Source: an archaeon
GTDB lineage: Archaea; B1Sed10-29; JAJSAI01
Reading direction: 5' to 3'
Assembly: GCA_024274695.1 (NCBI GenBank)
Contig: JAJSAI010000026.1
Coordinates: forward strand, 1-35,827
DNA: 35,827 nucleotides
In this document: positions 24,136 to 30,353 of the stretch, piece by piece
How the letters are laid out: each line of letters opens with the position of its first letter
Numbering within the stretch: position 1 is the stretch's first letter
Program-made: the position numbers and the translations under genes
The notes under the pieces: model-generated
Database searches by the model: none
What the model saw: only the letters and a program-made list of their open reading frames with translations
What the model was told of the DNA's origin: nothing

Positions 24136-24435
24136 ATGGAAATTCCAAGGAGTATAAGAACTTATTGTCCGAAATGTAGAGTTCATACGGTACACAGGGT
24201 AAAAAAGGTTATACAGAAACACAGTCCTGATCCCGCTAGAACTCTCTCGTGGGGTCAAAGAAAATTTATAAGGCGTACGAAGGGTTATACAAGTCAGCTG
24301 GCTGCTAAAAAGGACCACGTTAAACAGTCCCAGAGGAACGTGCTACTCCTGGAATGCTCCCAGTGCAAGAAAAAGCAGCAGAGAACAGTTGGGGGCAGGA
24401 CCAGGAAAAAAATAGAACTAAAGAGAGGAGCGTGA
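24136..24435 (+). CDS. rpl44e: Large ribosomal subunit protein eL42 (L44e)
   Basis: A 99-residue archaeal ribosomal protein with a zinc ribbon: CPKC at about 11-14 and CSQC at about 74-77. The basic middle (GQRKFIRRTKGYTSQ) and the end (GGRTRKKIELKRG) are typical. The ATG at 24136 has AAAGGTG (about 24123-24129) as ribosome site. Codon choice changes inside the gene: up to about codon 55 it uses TGT, TAT, CAT, GAT and CAA, as the island does, while later codons are TGC, GAC, AAC and CAG, as in the flanking genome. The protein itself looks intact. It starts the translation gene cluster. Confidence 0.95.
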   Translation: MEIPRSIRTYCPKCRVHTVHRVKKVIQKHSPDPARTLSWGQRKFIRRTKGYTSQLAAKKDHVKQSQRNVLLLECSQCKKKQQRTVGGRTRKKIELKRGA

Positions 24436-24441
24436 TCCCAG

Positions 24442-24612
24442 ATGCTGGCCCCGAAAACCAATTTTGTTAAAATAAAGTGCGAGTGCGGTAACGAGCAGAT
24501 CACCTTCTCGCACGCCAGCACGACGGTGAAGTGCAGTGCGTGCGGCAAAACCCTCGTGGAGCCCACGGGAGGCAAGGCGAAGATAAACGCCACAATAATA
24601 AAACTCATGTAA
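24442..24612 (+). CDS. rps27e: Small ribosomal subunit protein eS27 (S27e)
   Basis: A 56-residue zinc-ribbon ribosomal protein. The residues FVKIKCECGNEQITFSHAS and then VKCSACGKTLVEPTGGKA show the typical Cys pairs (CxC and CxxC) and the conserved end of the family (KAKINATI). It starts six bases after the L44e stop and is followed by the aIF2-alpha gene 24 bases later. It is a normal-size archaeal S27e. Confidence 0.93.
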   Translation: MLAPKTNFVKIKCECGNEQITFSHASTTVKCSACGKTLVEPTGGKAKINATIIKLM

Positions 24613-24636
24613 AAAGGTAACGAGGAGGACTTAATT

Positions 24637-25416
24637 TTGAAAATAGAAGAATGGCCGTCACCAGGAGAGTTGGTCGTAGTAAAAATAAAACAGATACTCC
24701 CTGGAACAGGCGTGAAGGCTGATTTGCTGGAGTACCCTGGAAAAGAAGGGTTCATCCACATTTCTCAGGTGGCAAGGTCATGGGTGAAAAACATACGCAG
24801 CTTTGTTTCCGTAGGCTCGATGAGGGTCGCGGCTGTTGAAAGAGTAAGACCAGAAGACGGGATCATAACACTCTCGCTTAGGAAGGTTTCTCCACAGCAG
24901 CAGAAGCGGAAGATGGACGACTGGAAGAGGGAGAAGAGAGCGGACAAGATGTTTGAAGCCATGTGCAAGGACCTTGGAGAGGATTTCGTTCAAGCGTATC
25001 ACAAGGTCGCGGTCCCCCTCATAGACGAGTACGGTGACCTGCTCGCGGCGTTCGAGAACGTCAAGATCCACGGGGACAGCGCCTTTGAAGGAATAAAGAT
25101 ACCCAAGAAATGGAAGGAGAAAATAAAGGAATTCGCGGAAAAGAATATTACCATAGCAAAGGTGTCCGTGGAGTCCAACGTCCGGATGGTCTTCAAAACA
25201 GGGAATGGGCTGGAGTTGCTGAAGAAAGCACTCTCCACGGCCGAAAAACAGGGCGTCAGCGTGCTCTACCTCGGCGCGCCCAACTACAAGCTTAAAGCAG
25301 AAGCCCACTCCTACCCTGAAGCAGAGGAACTTCTGAACAAGGCCATAAGCAAACTTGAAGAGTTCGTGAAAGCGCATGACGGAGAAATCTCCCACGCAGA
25401 AGCCCAGGCTTCCTAA
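24637..25416 (+). CDS. eif2a: Translation initiation factor aIF2 alpha subunit
   Basis: This subunit of the heterotrimeric aIF2 helps bring initiator tRNA to the ribosome. It has 259 residues. An N-terminal S1 domain (about 10-85, with PGELVVVKIKQILPGTGVKADL and EGFIHISQVA) is followed by a helical domain and a C-terminal alpha/beta domain. The family-typical VLYLGAPNYKLKAEAHSYPEAEE sits near the end of the sequence as two adjacent motifs. The start is a TTG at 24637 with GAGGAGGA about eight bases upstream. The 3' end overlaps nop10 by 41 bases. Confidence 0.95.
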   Translation: MKIEEWPSPGELVVVKIKQILPGTGVKADLLEYPGKEGFIHISQVARSWVKNIRSFVSVGSMRVAAVERVRPEDGIITLSLRKVSPQQQKRKMDDWKREKRADKMFEAMCKDLGEDFVQAYHKVAVPLIDEYGDLLAAFENVKIHGDSAFEGIKIPKKWKEKIKEFAEKNITIAKVSVESNVRMVFKTGNGLELLKKALSTAEKQGVSVLYLGAPNYKLKAEAHSYPEAEELLNKAISKLEEFVKAHDGEISHAEAQAS

Positions 25417-25558
25417 AATTAGAAGATGCCCTGATGGGCACTACTCCTTAAGAGAAGAATGCCCTGTTTGCGGAAAAAGCACTACTCCTGCAAGGCCCCC
25501 GAGCTTTTCGGAGAAAGACAAGTACGGGGAAGAAAGGAGGAAGGTACTGTACAGCTAG
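25376..25558 (+). CDS. nop10: H/ACA ribonucleoprotein subunit Nop10
   Basis: Nop10 is the small core protein of archaeal H/ACA complexes that make pseudouridine in rRNA. The protein has 60 residues; the conserved part is IRRCPDGHYSLREECPVCG followed by ARPPSFSEKDKYGEERRKVLY, which is diagnostic. The first metal-binding pair is reduced: the usual CPxC reads CPDG here, leaving three cysteines. It overlaps the end of aIF2-alpha, an arrangement seen in many archaea. The N-terminal 15 residues are longer than usual, and I see no better start downstream. Its stop codon overlaps that of the convergent gene at CTAG. Confidence 0.88.
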   Translation: MTEKSPTQKPRLPKIRRCPDGHYSLREECPVCGKSTTPARPPSFSEKDKYGEERRKVLYS

Positions 25559-25860
25559 TTCTTCCTCCTAGCCGTTTTGGCCCTCTTCTTTGAAGAAGAC
25601 TTAGACTTAGCCATCTTGTTCTTTATCCTGAGGTACTTCTTGTACAATCTCTCGTCCCTTCCCGCGTTGTTCTGCACGGGAGCCTGCGCAAGATTGTACA
25701 GGTGGTAGTACTTCGCGTTGAACAGGTCCCAGATCTCCTTAGGGACCTTGAACTCAAGGTTGTGCTCTGGAGCCTCCAGCACAACCATCCTCTTTTTCTC
25801 TCCCTCTGTCTGGATTTTGAAAGCGTACAATGTACCGCTCTCGTCCTCAAACAAGTCCAT
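25555..25860 (-). CDS. Small basic protein of unknown function
   Basis: I do not recognise this 101-residue protein. The first 40 residues look beta-rich (GTLYAFKIQTEG and MVVLEAPEHNLEFKVP). A helical segment with Tyr and Leu follows (about 45-80), and the tail of about 25 residues is dense in Lys, Arg and Ser, as in nucleic-acid-binding tails. The ATG at 25860 has GGAGGG ten bases upstream. The open frame continues to a TTG at 25914, which lies about 26 bases from a TATATAAA read on this strand (25936-25943); a longer leaderless form is therefore possible. It is convergent with nop10 and divergent from the PAC2-like gene. Confidence 0.65.
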   Translation of the reverse strand: MDLFEDESGTLYAFKIQTEGEKKRMVVLEAPEHNLEFKVPKEIWDLFNAKYYHLYNLAQAPVQNNAGRDERLYKKYLRIKNKMAKSKSSSKKRAKTARRKN

Positions 25861-25985
25861 GGCTAACAATCCCTCCAAAAACCTTTTCAAACCCCTCTCA
25901 AAAAAAGGCGGCAACTATAATAGTATGCAAACGGGTATATAAAACATGATGGTCTGCCCGCGCTCAGCACGCTTCCAGGGTTTAG

Positions 25986-25993
25986 TATATAAA
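25986..25993 (+). promoter_or_regulatory. TATA element of the PAC2-like gene
   Basis: TATATAAA is centred 27-28 bases before the ATG at 26017, so the mRNA would start at or next to the start codon. This decides between 26017 and the in-frame ATG at 25993, which would lie inside the promoter. A second TATATAAA at 25936-25943 can be read in either direction. Confidence 0.6.
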
Positions 25994-26016
25994 TGCGTTT
26001 GATTCAAAAACCTTTT

Positions 26017-26796
26017 ATGTCCAGCACGTGGGTGGTTGTCGAAAAAAGGCCCAGGCTCAAAAAGCCCGTGCTCGTGGAAGGGCTTCCCGGAGTCGGGCTC
26101 GTGGGCAGGCTGGCTGCAGAGCAACTTGTTAACGAACTAGACGCAAAGCCGTTCGCTGTGATGCATTCAAGCCATTTTCCTCCTCAGGTGATTGTTGACG
26201 AGGACGCGGAAATCTCAATGTTCGAGAACACGTTCTACTACTGGAAGAACAAGAAGGGCAAGAACGACCTGGTAATCCTGATGGGTGACCACCAAGGGCT
26301 CTCGGTTGAGAGCCATTACGAGGTGTCCAAGGAAGCCGTTGACTTGGCCCATAAGCTTGGCGTCAAAACAATCTACACCCTGGGAGGGTTCAGGACAGGG
26401 AAGATAGTTAAAAACCCGAGGGTCTTCGGCGCGGTGACTGACAGCAGGATGCGCAGGACGCTTGAAAAGCACGGGGTAGTGTTCGCAGGAGGCCCGCAGT
26501 TCATAGCAGGAGCCGCGGGCCTGATGCTAGGCCTCGGGAAACTAAAAGGGATGCGGGGAGCGTGCCTGATGGGAGAAACCCACGGCGCTTACGCTGACCC
26601 GCACTCTGCAGAGTACGTTCTGAAGATCCTTACAGAAGTGCTTAAGATAAAAATATCCTACCAGGGCCTTGAGGAAATGGCGAAAGAGATAGACAAGGAA
26701 CTGGAGAGGATAAGAAAAGCGCAGAAAAAGCAGGAAGAAGAACTGAGAAGAATGCACGAGAGCGCGCTGAAGGACAGGATGTCCTACTTCAGGTGA
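26017..26796 (+). CDS. PAC2 family (proteasome assembly chaperone-like) protein
   Basis: A 259-residue archaeal PAC2/DUF75 family protein, related to eukaryotic proteasome assembly chaperones. The conserved features are PVLVEGLPGVGLVGRLAAE near residues 17-35, MGDHQGLS, the ATP-grasp-free core with YTLGGFRTGK and the later FIAGAAGLMLGLG with ETHGAYADP. The C-terminal 45 residues are a charged coiled coil (rich in Glu, Lys and Arg). It lies downstream of aIF2-alpha and nop10, as its homologues often do. A role in proteasome assembly is the family's suggested function rather than something the sequence proves. Confidence 0.88.
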   Translation: MSSTWVVVEKRPRLKKPVLVEGLPGVGLVGRLAAEQLVNELDAKPFAVMHSSHFPPQVIVDEDAEISMFENTFYYWKNKKGKNDLVILMGDHQGLSVESHYEVSKEAVDLAHKLGVKTIYTLGGFRTGKIVKNPRVFGAVTDSRMRRTLEKHGVVFAGGPQFIAGAAGLMLGLGKLKGMRGACLMGETHGAYADPHSAEYVLKILTEVLKIKISYQGLEEMAKEIDKELERIRKAQKKQEEELRRMHESALKDRMSYFR

Positions 26797-26815
26797 TTCT
26801 TCAGGAGGCTGCTGA

Positions 26816-28063
26816 ATGGAATACGCGGACCTGCACCTGCACTCCAAGTACTCTCGAGCAACCAGCCAAAAGATGAACCCGCTGGACCTGCCGAAAGCAG
26901 CCAGGGAAAAAGGACTTACCCTCTTGGGCACTGGTGACTTCACTCACCCTGAGTACTACAGGGAGTTAGTCCAGGGTCTGGGGGAATTAGGCCCGGACGG
27001 CTTTTACCACAAGGACGGCGTGAAGTTCGTGCCCACATGCGAGATCTCGCTGATGTACTCTGACGGTAAAAAACAGCGTAAAGTGCATCTCCTCCTCATA
27101 CTGCCGGACCTTGAGGCCGTGGCACAGCTTAATTCAGAGCTTGGGAAATGGGGAAGGCTGGACTATGACGGGAGACCAATCTTCGGGAGGACCTGTCCAG
27201 AGCTCGTGGACCTTGTTGCCAGCATAACCCCCGACGCGGAAGTGATCCCAGCCCACGCGTGGACACCCTGGTTCGGAGTATTCGGCTCCAAGTCAGGCTT
27301 TGACTCCCTAAAGGAAGCCTTCCAGGATACTGTGAACAAAATTCACGCAATAGAAACGGGCCTGAGCAGCGATCCTGAGATGAACTGGATGCTCAGCCAG
27401 CTTGACGGAATAAACCTGGTTTCCTTCTCCGACGCTCACTCCCCCTACTCCTTCAGGCTGGGGAGAGAGGCCACTCTCTTTGACGTGCGGAACTACAAAG
27501 AGCTCGTGAACGCGATACGAACAGGGAAAGGGCTCGTGAGCACGATAGAGGTTGACCCAGCGTACGGGAAATACCACTACGACGGGCACAGGGAGTGCGG
27601 AGTGTTCATGACCCCTGAAGATGCTAAGAAGCACGGTAACATCTGCCCGGTCTGCGGCAAGCCCTTGACAGTTGGCGTGATGCACAGGGTCGCAGAACTT
27701 GCAGACAGGCCTTACGGGTACAGGCCAAAAAACGCAAAGCCGTTCAAGAGGGTCGTCCCTCTCGCCGAGCTGATAGCCGCCGCCGAGAAGTCAACCCTCT
27801 CCTCCAAAAAGGTTTTCACGAAAACGTTCCAGGCGATCGCCGCGTTCGGGAGCGAGTTTAACGTGCTGTTCAACGTCCCGTACTACGAGCTAGAGCGAGT
27901 GCTCGGCGACAAGATCGCGAGAATGGTCATGCTTAACAGGGAAGAGAAAATAAAAATAAGGCCAGGGTACGATGGAGTTTACGGGGAGATCATAGTTGAC
28001 GATGACCCCGGGCCAGTTTCCTCTTCCGGAGGCCCTCAGAAGACGCTAAGCCATTTCCTTTAA
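26816..28063 (+). CDS. endoQ: Endonuclease Q (PHP domain)
   Basis: EndoQ nicks DNA 5' of deaminated bases such as uracil, hypoxanthine and xanthine. The protein has 415 residues, the usual size. A PHP metal-binding domain begins with YADLHLHSKYSRATSQ, followed by GTGDFTHP and SFSDAHSPYSFR, which supply metal-binding His and Asp residues. A zinc site with CGVF and CPVCGKPL lies around 260-285. The C-terminal helical part includes RPGYDGVYGEI. It sits 19 bases after the PAC2-like gene and overlaps the convergent uracil-DNA glycosylase gene by 18 bases. The N-terminal order of motifs makes EndoQ far more likely than a generic PHP phosphatase. Confidence 0.9.
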   Translation: MEYADLHLHSKYSRATSQKMNPLDLPKAAREKGLTLLGTGDFTHPEYYRELVQGLGELGPDGFYHKDGVKFVPTCEISLMYSDGKKQRKVHLLLILPDLEAVAQLNSELGKWGRLDYDGRPIFGRTCPELVDLVASITPDAEVIPAHAWTPWFGVFGSKSGFDSLKEAFQDTVNKIHAIETGLSSDPEMNWMLSQLDGINLVSFSDAHSPYSFRLGREATLFDVRNYKELVNAIRTGKGLVSTIEVDPAYGKYHYDGHRECGVFMTPEDAKKHGNICPVCGKPLTVGVMHRVAELADRPYGYRPKNAKPFKRVVPLAELIAAAEKSTLSSKKVFTKTFQAIAAFGSEFNVLFNVPYYELERVLGDKIARMVMLNREEKIKIRPGYDGVYGEIIVDDDPGPVSSSGGPQKTLSHFL

Positions 28064-28600
28064 GAGGTCAAGGCTCTTAGCGAACAGGTCTCTCATCCTA
28101 GGGAACCTCATTGCCGCGGCAGGATGAGGGAGCACGATCACAGTCCTTTTCCTACCCTCAATTTCTGCCACTATCCGCTTTCCAGAATCCTTTCCAACAC
28201 AGTATTCTTTACCAAGGACTGCTTTCACAGCAGTATTCCCAGCGAGAAGCAAGAAATCAGGGTCCACCAGGCCTATCTGCTCCAGAGTGTACGGGAGGCA
28301 TGCTCTGACCTCTTCTGGTGTGGGCGTCCTGTTCCGAGGGGGCCGGCACTTCACCGTCCCCGTAATGAAAAATTCTTTCCTGTCAAAGCCCACCCTCTCC
28401 AGTTCTCTCTCAAGGAACCGTCCTGACAGCCCAACGAACGGCCTGCCCATCTCATCCTCTTTTTTGCCCGGCGCTTCCCCGAGCAGGAAAAACCGCGCGT
28501 CTTCCGGGCCCTCTCCTGGAACAGCATGGTTCCTGGTTTTCCAGAGGCTGCATCTCCTGCACGCCCGTATCTCGCGCGCAAGATCATCCAATTTGCTCAT
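28046..28600 (-). CDS. udg: Uracil-DNA glycosylase, family 4
   Basis: This enzyme removes uracil from DNA. It has 184 residues with the start at 28600. The family 4 signs are the cluster cysteines (CRRCSLW near residue 14-20, later Cys in TVKCRPPRNR, and another near 140), GEAPGKKEDEMGRPFVG as motif A, and HPAAA near 165 as the C-terminal motif. The open frame continues to 28642, but homologues begin near KLDDLAREIRAC. It lies tail to tail with endoQ, so two systems for deaminated bases are side by side. It follows hisS by 51 bases on the same strand. Confidence 0.92.
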   Translation of the reverse strand: MSKLDDLAREIRACRRCSLWKTRNHAVPGEGPEDARFFLLGEAPGKKEDEMGRPFVGLSGRFLERELERVGFDRKEFFITGTVKCRPPRNRTPTPEEVRACLPYTLEQIGLVDPDFLLLAGNTAVKAVLGKEYCVGKDSGKRIVAEIEGRKRTVIVLPHPAAAMRFPRMRDLFAKSLDLLKEMA

Positions 28601-28650
28601 CAGGATAAGAAAGTCCTGTATATGTATTTTAACCTTTCTCAAATATTCTT

Positions 28651-29940
28651 TCAGGAAAACATGCTGGTGATGTCATCTATTCTGACTTTCTTCTCTTCTC
28701 CCGTGCGCATGTCCCTTACCGTGACCTCGCCTTCGGCCAGGTCCTTTGGTCCCACGAACACTACATATGGGACGCCCTTGGCGGCAGCGTACTCCAGCTG
28801 TTTCCTGAGCTTGCGCTTCATCAGGTCGGTTTCTGCATTGATCCCAGCGCTCCTGAGAATCTTCAGTATCTTGAACGCTTCTTTCCTTACCTGGTCGTTC
28901 ACGGGGGCTACGAACACCCTGCACGCGGTCTTGGGCAAGTCCTTGAACATGCCCTTCTCTTCCATGAGGAGGATTAGCCTTTCCACGCCTATGGCTATTC
29001 CAGTGGCGGGGGTTGACTTTCCGCCGAGCAGGCCTATTAGGTTGTCCCATCTCCCGCCTCCTGCCAGGGATCCTGTGAACTCTTTTGACCAGACTTCAAA
29101 CACCAGTCCTGTATAATATCCCAGGCCCCTGGCAAGGCTCAGGTCAAGCACTATCTCAGCGTCAGGGGAATAGTATTCAAGAGCCCTTGCCAGCCCTTCC
29201 AGTTCTTCAAAACCTTTTGTAGCGAGGTCGTTCTCAGGCTTTATCTTGTCCAGTCCAGAGTAAAGGCTCTCCTGCGATGTCACTCTTGACATGGCAGACT
29301 GTGCCAGGGGTTCAGGGAACCCTTTTTGAACGAGCTCTTCCAGGACCCCTTCTTCTCCTATCTTGTCAAGCTTGTCCAGGCTTCTCATGAACTCCTCGCA
29401 CTTTCCCTCGGGCACGCCTTCTTGGACCAGAAGGCCTTCCAGCAGGTTCCTTGAGTTAACCTTCACGTAAAAGTCAGAAAACCCGACTGCCTTGAGCGCG
29501 TCAACTGTCATGCTTATGATCTCTGCGTCAGCTTCTGGCTCTGCGGACCCTATTATGTCCGCGTCGCACTGGTAAAACTCCCTGTACCTTCCTTTCTGAG
29601 GTCTGTCGTACCTCCAGACTTTCCCTATCTGGTACTTCTTGAACGGCAGGCTCAGGTTAGGGTTGTTGGTCACATACCTCGCGGCGCTCGTGGTGAACTC
29701 GAACCTGAGCCCAAGCTCCCTCCCAGCCTGGTCCTTGAAATAGTATATCTCCTTCTTTATTTCTTCTCCTCCACCCCCTTTTGCTGAGAGGAGGTCGTAG
29801 GACTCCACGGCGGGAGTGTCAAGCTCGTCAAACCCGTACCTTTCAAAAACCTCTCTGATCCTCCTGAAAACGTAGTTCCTTTTCACGGTCTCCTCGGGCC
29901 CGTAGTCCCTAATTCCCCTGGGGGGCTGGAATCTTGTCAT
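28651..29940 (-). CDS. hisS: Histidyl-tRNA synthetase
   Basis: The enzyme attaches histidine to tRNA-His. It has 429 residues, the usual class II length. Visible are motif 1 with PPRGIRDY near the N-terminus, motif 2 KVWRYDRPQKGRYREFYQCD (about 105-124), and the His-specific LARGLGYYTG (about 268-277). The C-terminal anticodon-binding domain starts near 325. The gene begins 29 bases after the tRNA-His gene on the same strand, so enzyme and its tRNA may share a transcript. The start also overlaps the stop of an AbrB-like frame as ATGA. Confidence 0.96.
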   Translation of the reverse strand: MTRFQPPRGIRDYGPEETVKRNYVFRRIREVFERYGFDELDTPAVESYDLLSAKGGGGEEIKKEIYYFKDQAGRELGLRFEFTTSAARYVTNNPNLSLPFKKYQIGKVWRYDRPQKGRYREFYQCDADIIGSAEPEADAEIISMTVDALKAVGFSDFYVKVNSRNLLEGLLVQEGVPEGKCEEFMRSLDKLDKIGEEGVLEELVQKGFPEPLAQSAMSRVTSQESLYSGLDKIKPENDLATKGFEELEGLARALEYYSPDAEIVLDLSLARGLGYYTGLVFEVWSKEFTGSLAGGGRWDNLIGLLGGKSTPATGIAIGVERLILLMEEKGMFKDLPKTACRVFVAPVNDQVRKEAFKILKILRSAGINAETDLMKRKLRKQLEYAAAKGVPYVVFVGPKDLAEGEVTVRDMRTGEEKKVRIDDITSMFS

Positions 29941-30353
29941 CTTCGTCCGCCTCTGCTAAAACGAGTGATGGGGCCGCGGCCGGGATTTTCTCCGCAGGAG
30001 GAAAACGCGGGAGGTTTTCCTCTCCGCGGTTTTGAACCCGGGCTGAGGGATCCACAGTCCCTAGTGCTAACCGCTACACTACCGCGGCCACCGATCTCCA
30101 TGACGTTTCTTGAGATAGGCAGTCCTTTTTCTCGGTCTGGTTTTAAAAGGATTACCCTGTCCTCTTCCAGGACGAGTTTAACAGAACCAGAGAGGTCAAG
30201 CCTCTGCCTTGCTAGCGCTGGGAGGACGAGCCTGTTCTTCTTGTCAAGCTTTACCAGCAGGGTGAAGGCGATCCACTCCGAAAACCTCCAAGAAGAATTA
30301 GGGCCGCTCCCACTATATAAAACCAGGTGTTTTCCCGACTTTTTTGGGCTCAC
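29937..30353 (-). CDS. AbrB/SpoVT-like DNA-binding ORF running into tRNA-His
   Basis: The frame has an AbrB/SpoVT-like domain at about residues 33-70 (LVKLDKKNRLVLPALARQRL and EEDRVILLKP), typical of small swapped-hairpin DNA-binding proteins. A GTG at 30353 overlaps the htpX stop and is the only clear start. However, a TATA-like TTTATATAG (about 30313-30321) lies inside the frame with no in-frame ATG, GTG or TTG between it and the domain. At the other end no stop occurs before the tRNA: about 50 codons translate the tRNA and intron, ending at 29937 where the stop overlaps the hisS start. The domain is believable; both ends of the gene are uncertain. Confidence 0.45.
   Translation of the reverse strand: MSPKKSGKHLVLYSGSGPNSSWRFSEWIAFTLLVKLDKKNRLVLPALARQRLDLSGSVKLVLEEDRVILLKPDREKGLPISRNVMEIGGRGSVAVSTRDCGSLSPGSKPRRGKPPAFSSCGENPGRGPITRFSRGGRR
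29969..30089 (-). tRNA. tRNA-His (GUG) with a 45-nt intron in the T-loop
   Basis: Read on the minus strand, the acceptor stem GCCGCGG (30088-30082) pairs with CCGCGGC (29979-29973). An extra 5' G at 30089 faces the discriminator C at 29972, the mark of tRNA-His. The CCA end (29971-29969) is encoded. The anticodon stem AGGGA/TCCCT (30062-30058 and 30050-30046) frames the loop CTGTGGA with anticodon GUG (30055-30053). The T-stem CCGGG (30041-30037) pairs with CCCGG (29984-29980), but 52 bases lie between instead of seven. A bulge-helix-bulge can be drawn: TTCA with AGAA (one A-A mismatch), bulges AAA and AAT. Cutting in the bulges removes 30030-29986 and leaves TTCAAAT, exactly seven bases. The intron forms a hairpin of about 15 pairs. 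Confidence 0.9.
30141..30148 (-). promoter_or_regulatory. Possible promoter element of tRNA-His
   Basis: TTTTAAAA lies about 55 bases before the 5' end of the tRNA on its own strand. RNA start would be near 30118, leaving a 5' leader of about 29 bases to be removed by RNase P. It lies inside the AbrB-like frame. Confidence 0.35.

Larger units (their letters stand above)
16412..24300. other. A+T-rich biosynthetic island (likely acquired)
   Basis: Between gins and L44e the sequence becomes strongly A+T-rich, with codons ending in A/T, unlike the G+C-rich flanks. It holds about ten genes: aminotransferase, dehydrogenase, radical SAM/SPASM enzyme, a short peptide, two glycosyltransferases, a PqqD-like protein, an S26 peptidase and a carbamoyltransferase. 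The left edge is sharp, just after the gins stop. The right edge appears to lie inside the L44e gene near 24300, where Cys, His, Asp and Tyr codons change from T-ending to C-ending. I see no integrase, transposase, tRNA target or flanking repeat. The island separates genes that are neighbours in many archaea. Confidence 0.75.

Noticed and set aside
16412-24300. Island as a phage, transposon or integrated plasmid
   Set aside because: No integrase, transposase, replication gene, terminal repeat or duplicated target was visible. Only composition and gene content argue for transfer.
28111-29116. Plus-strand frames opposite udg and hisS
   Set aside because: They are antisense to well-conserved enzymes, have no ribosome sites and translate to Ser/Pro-rich sequence without motifs.
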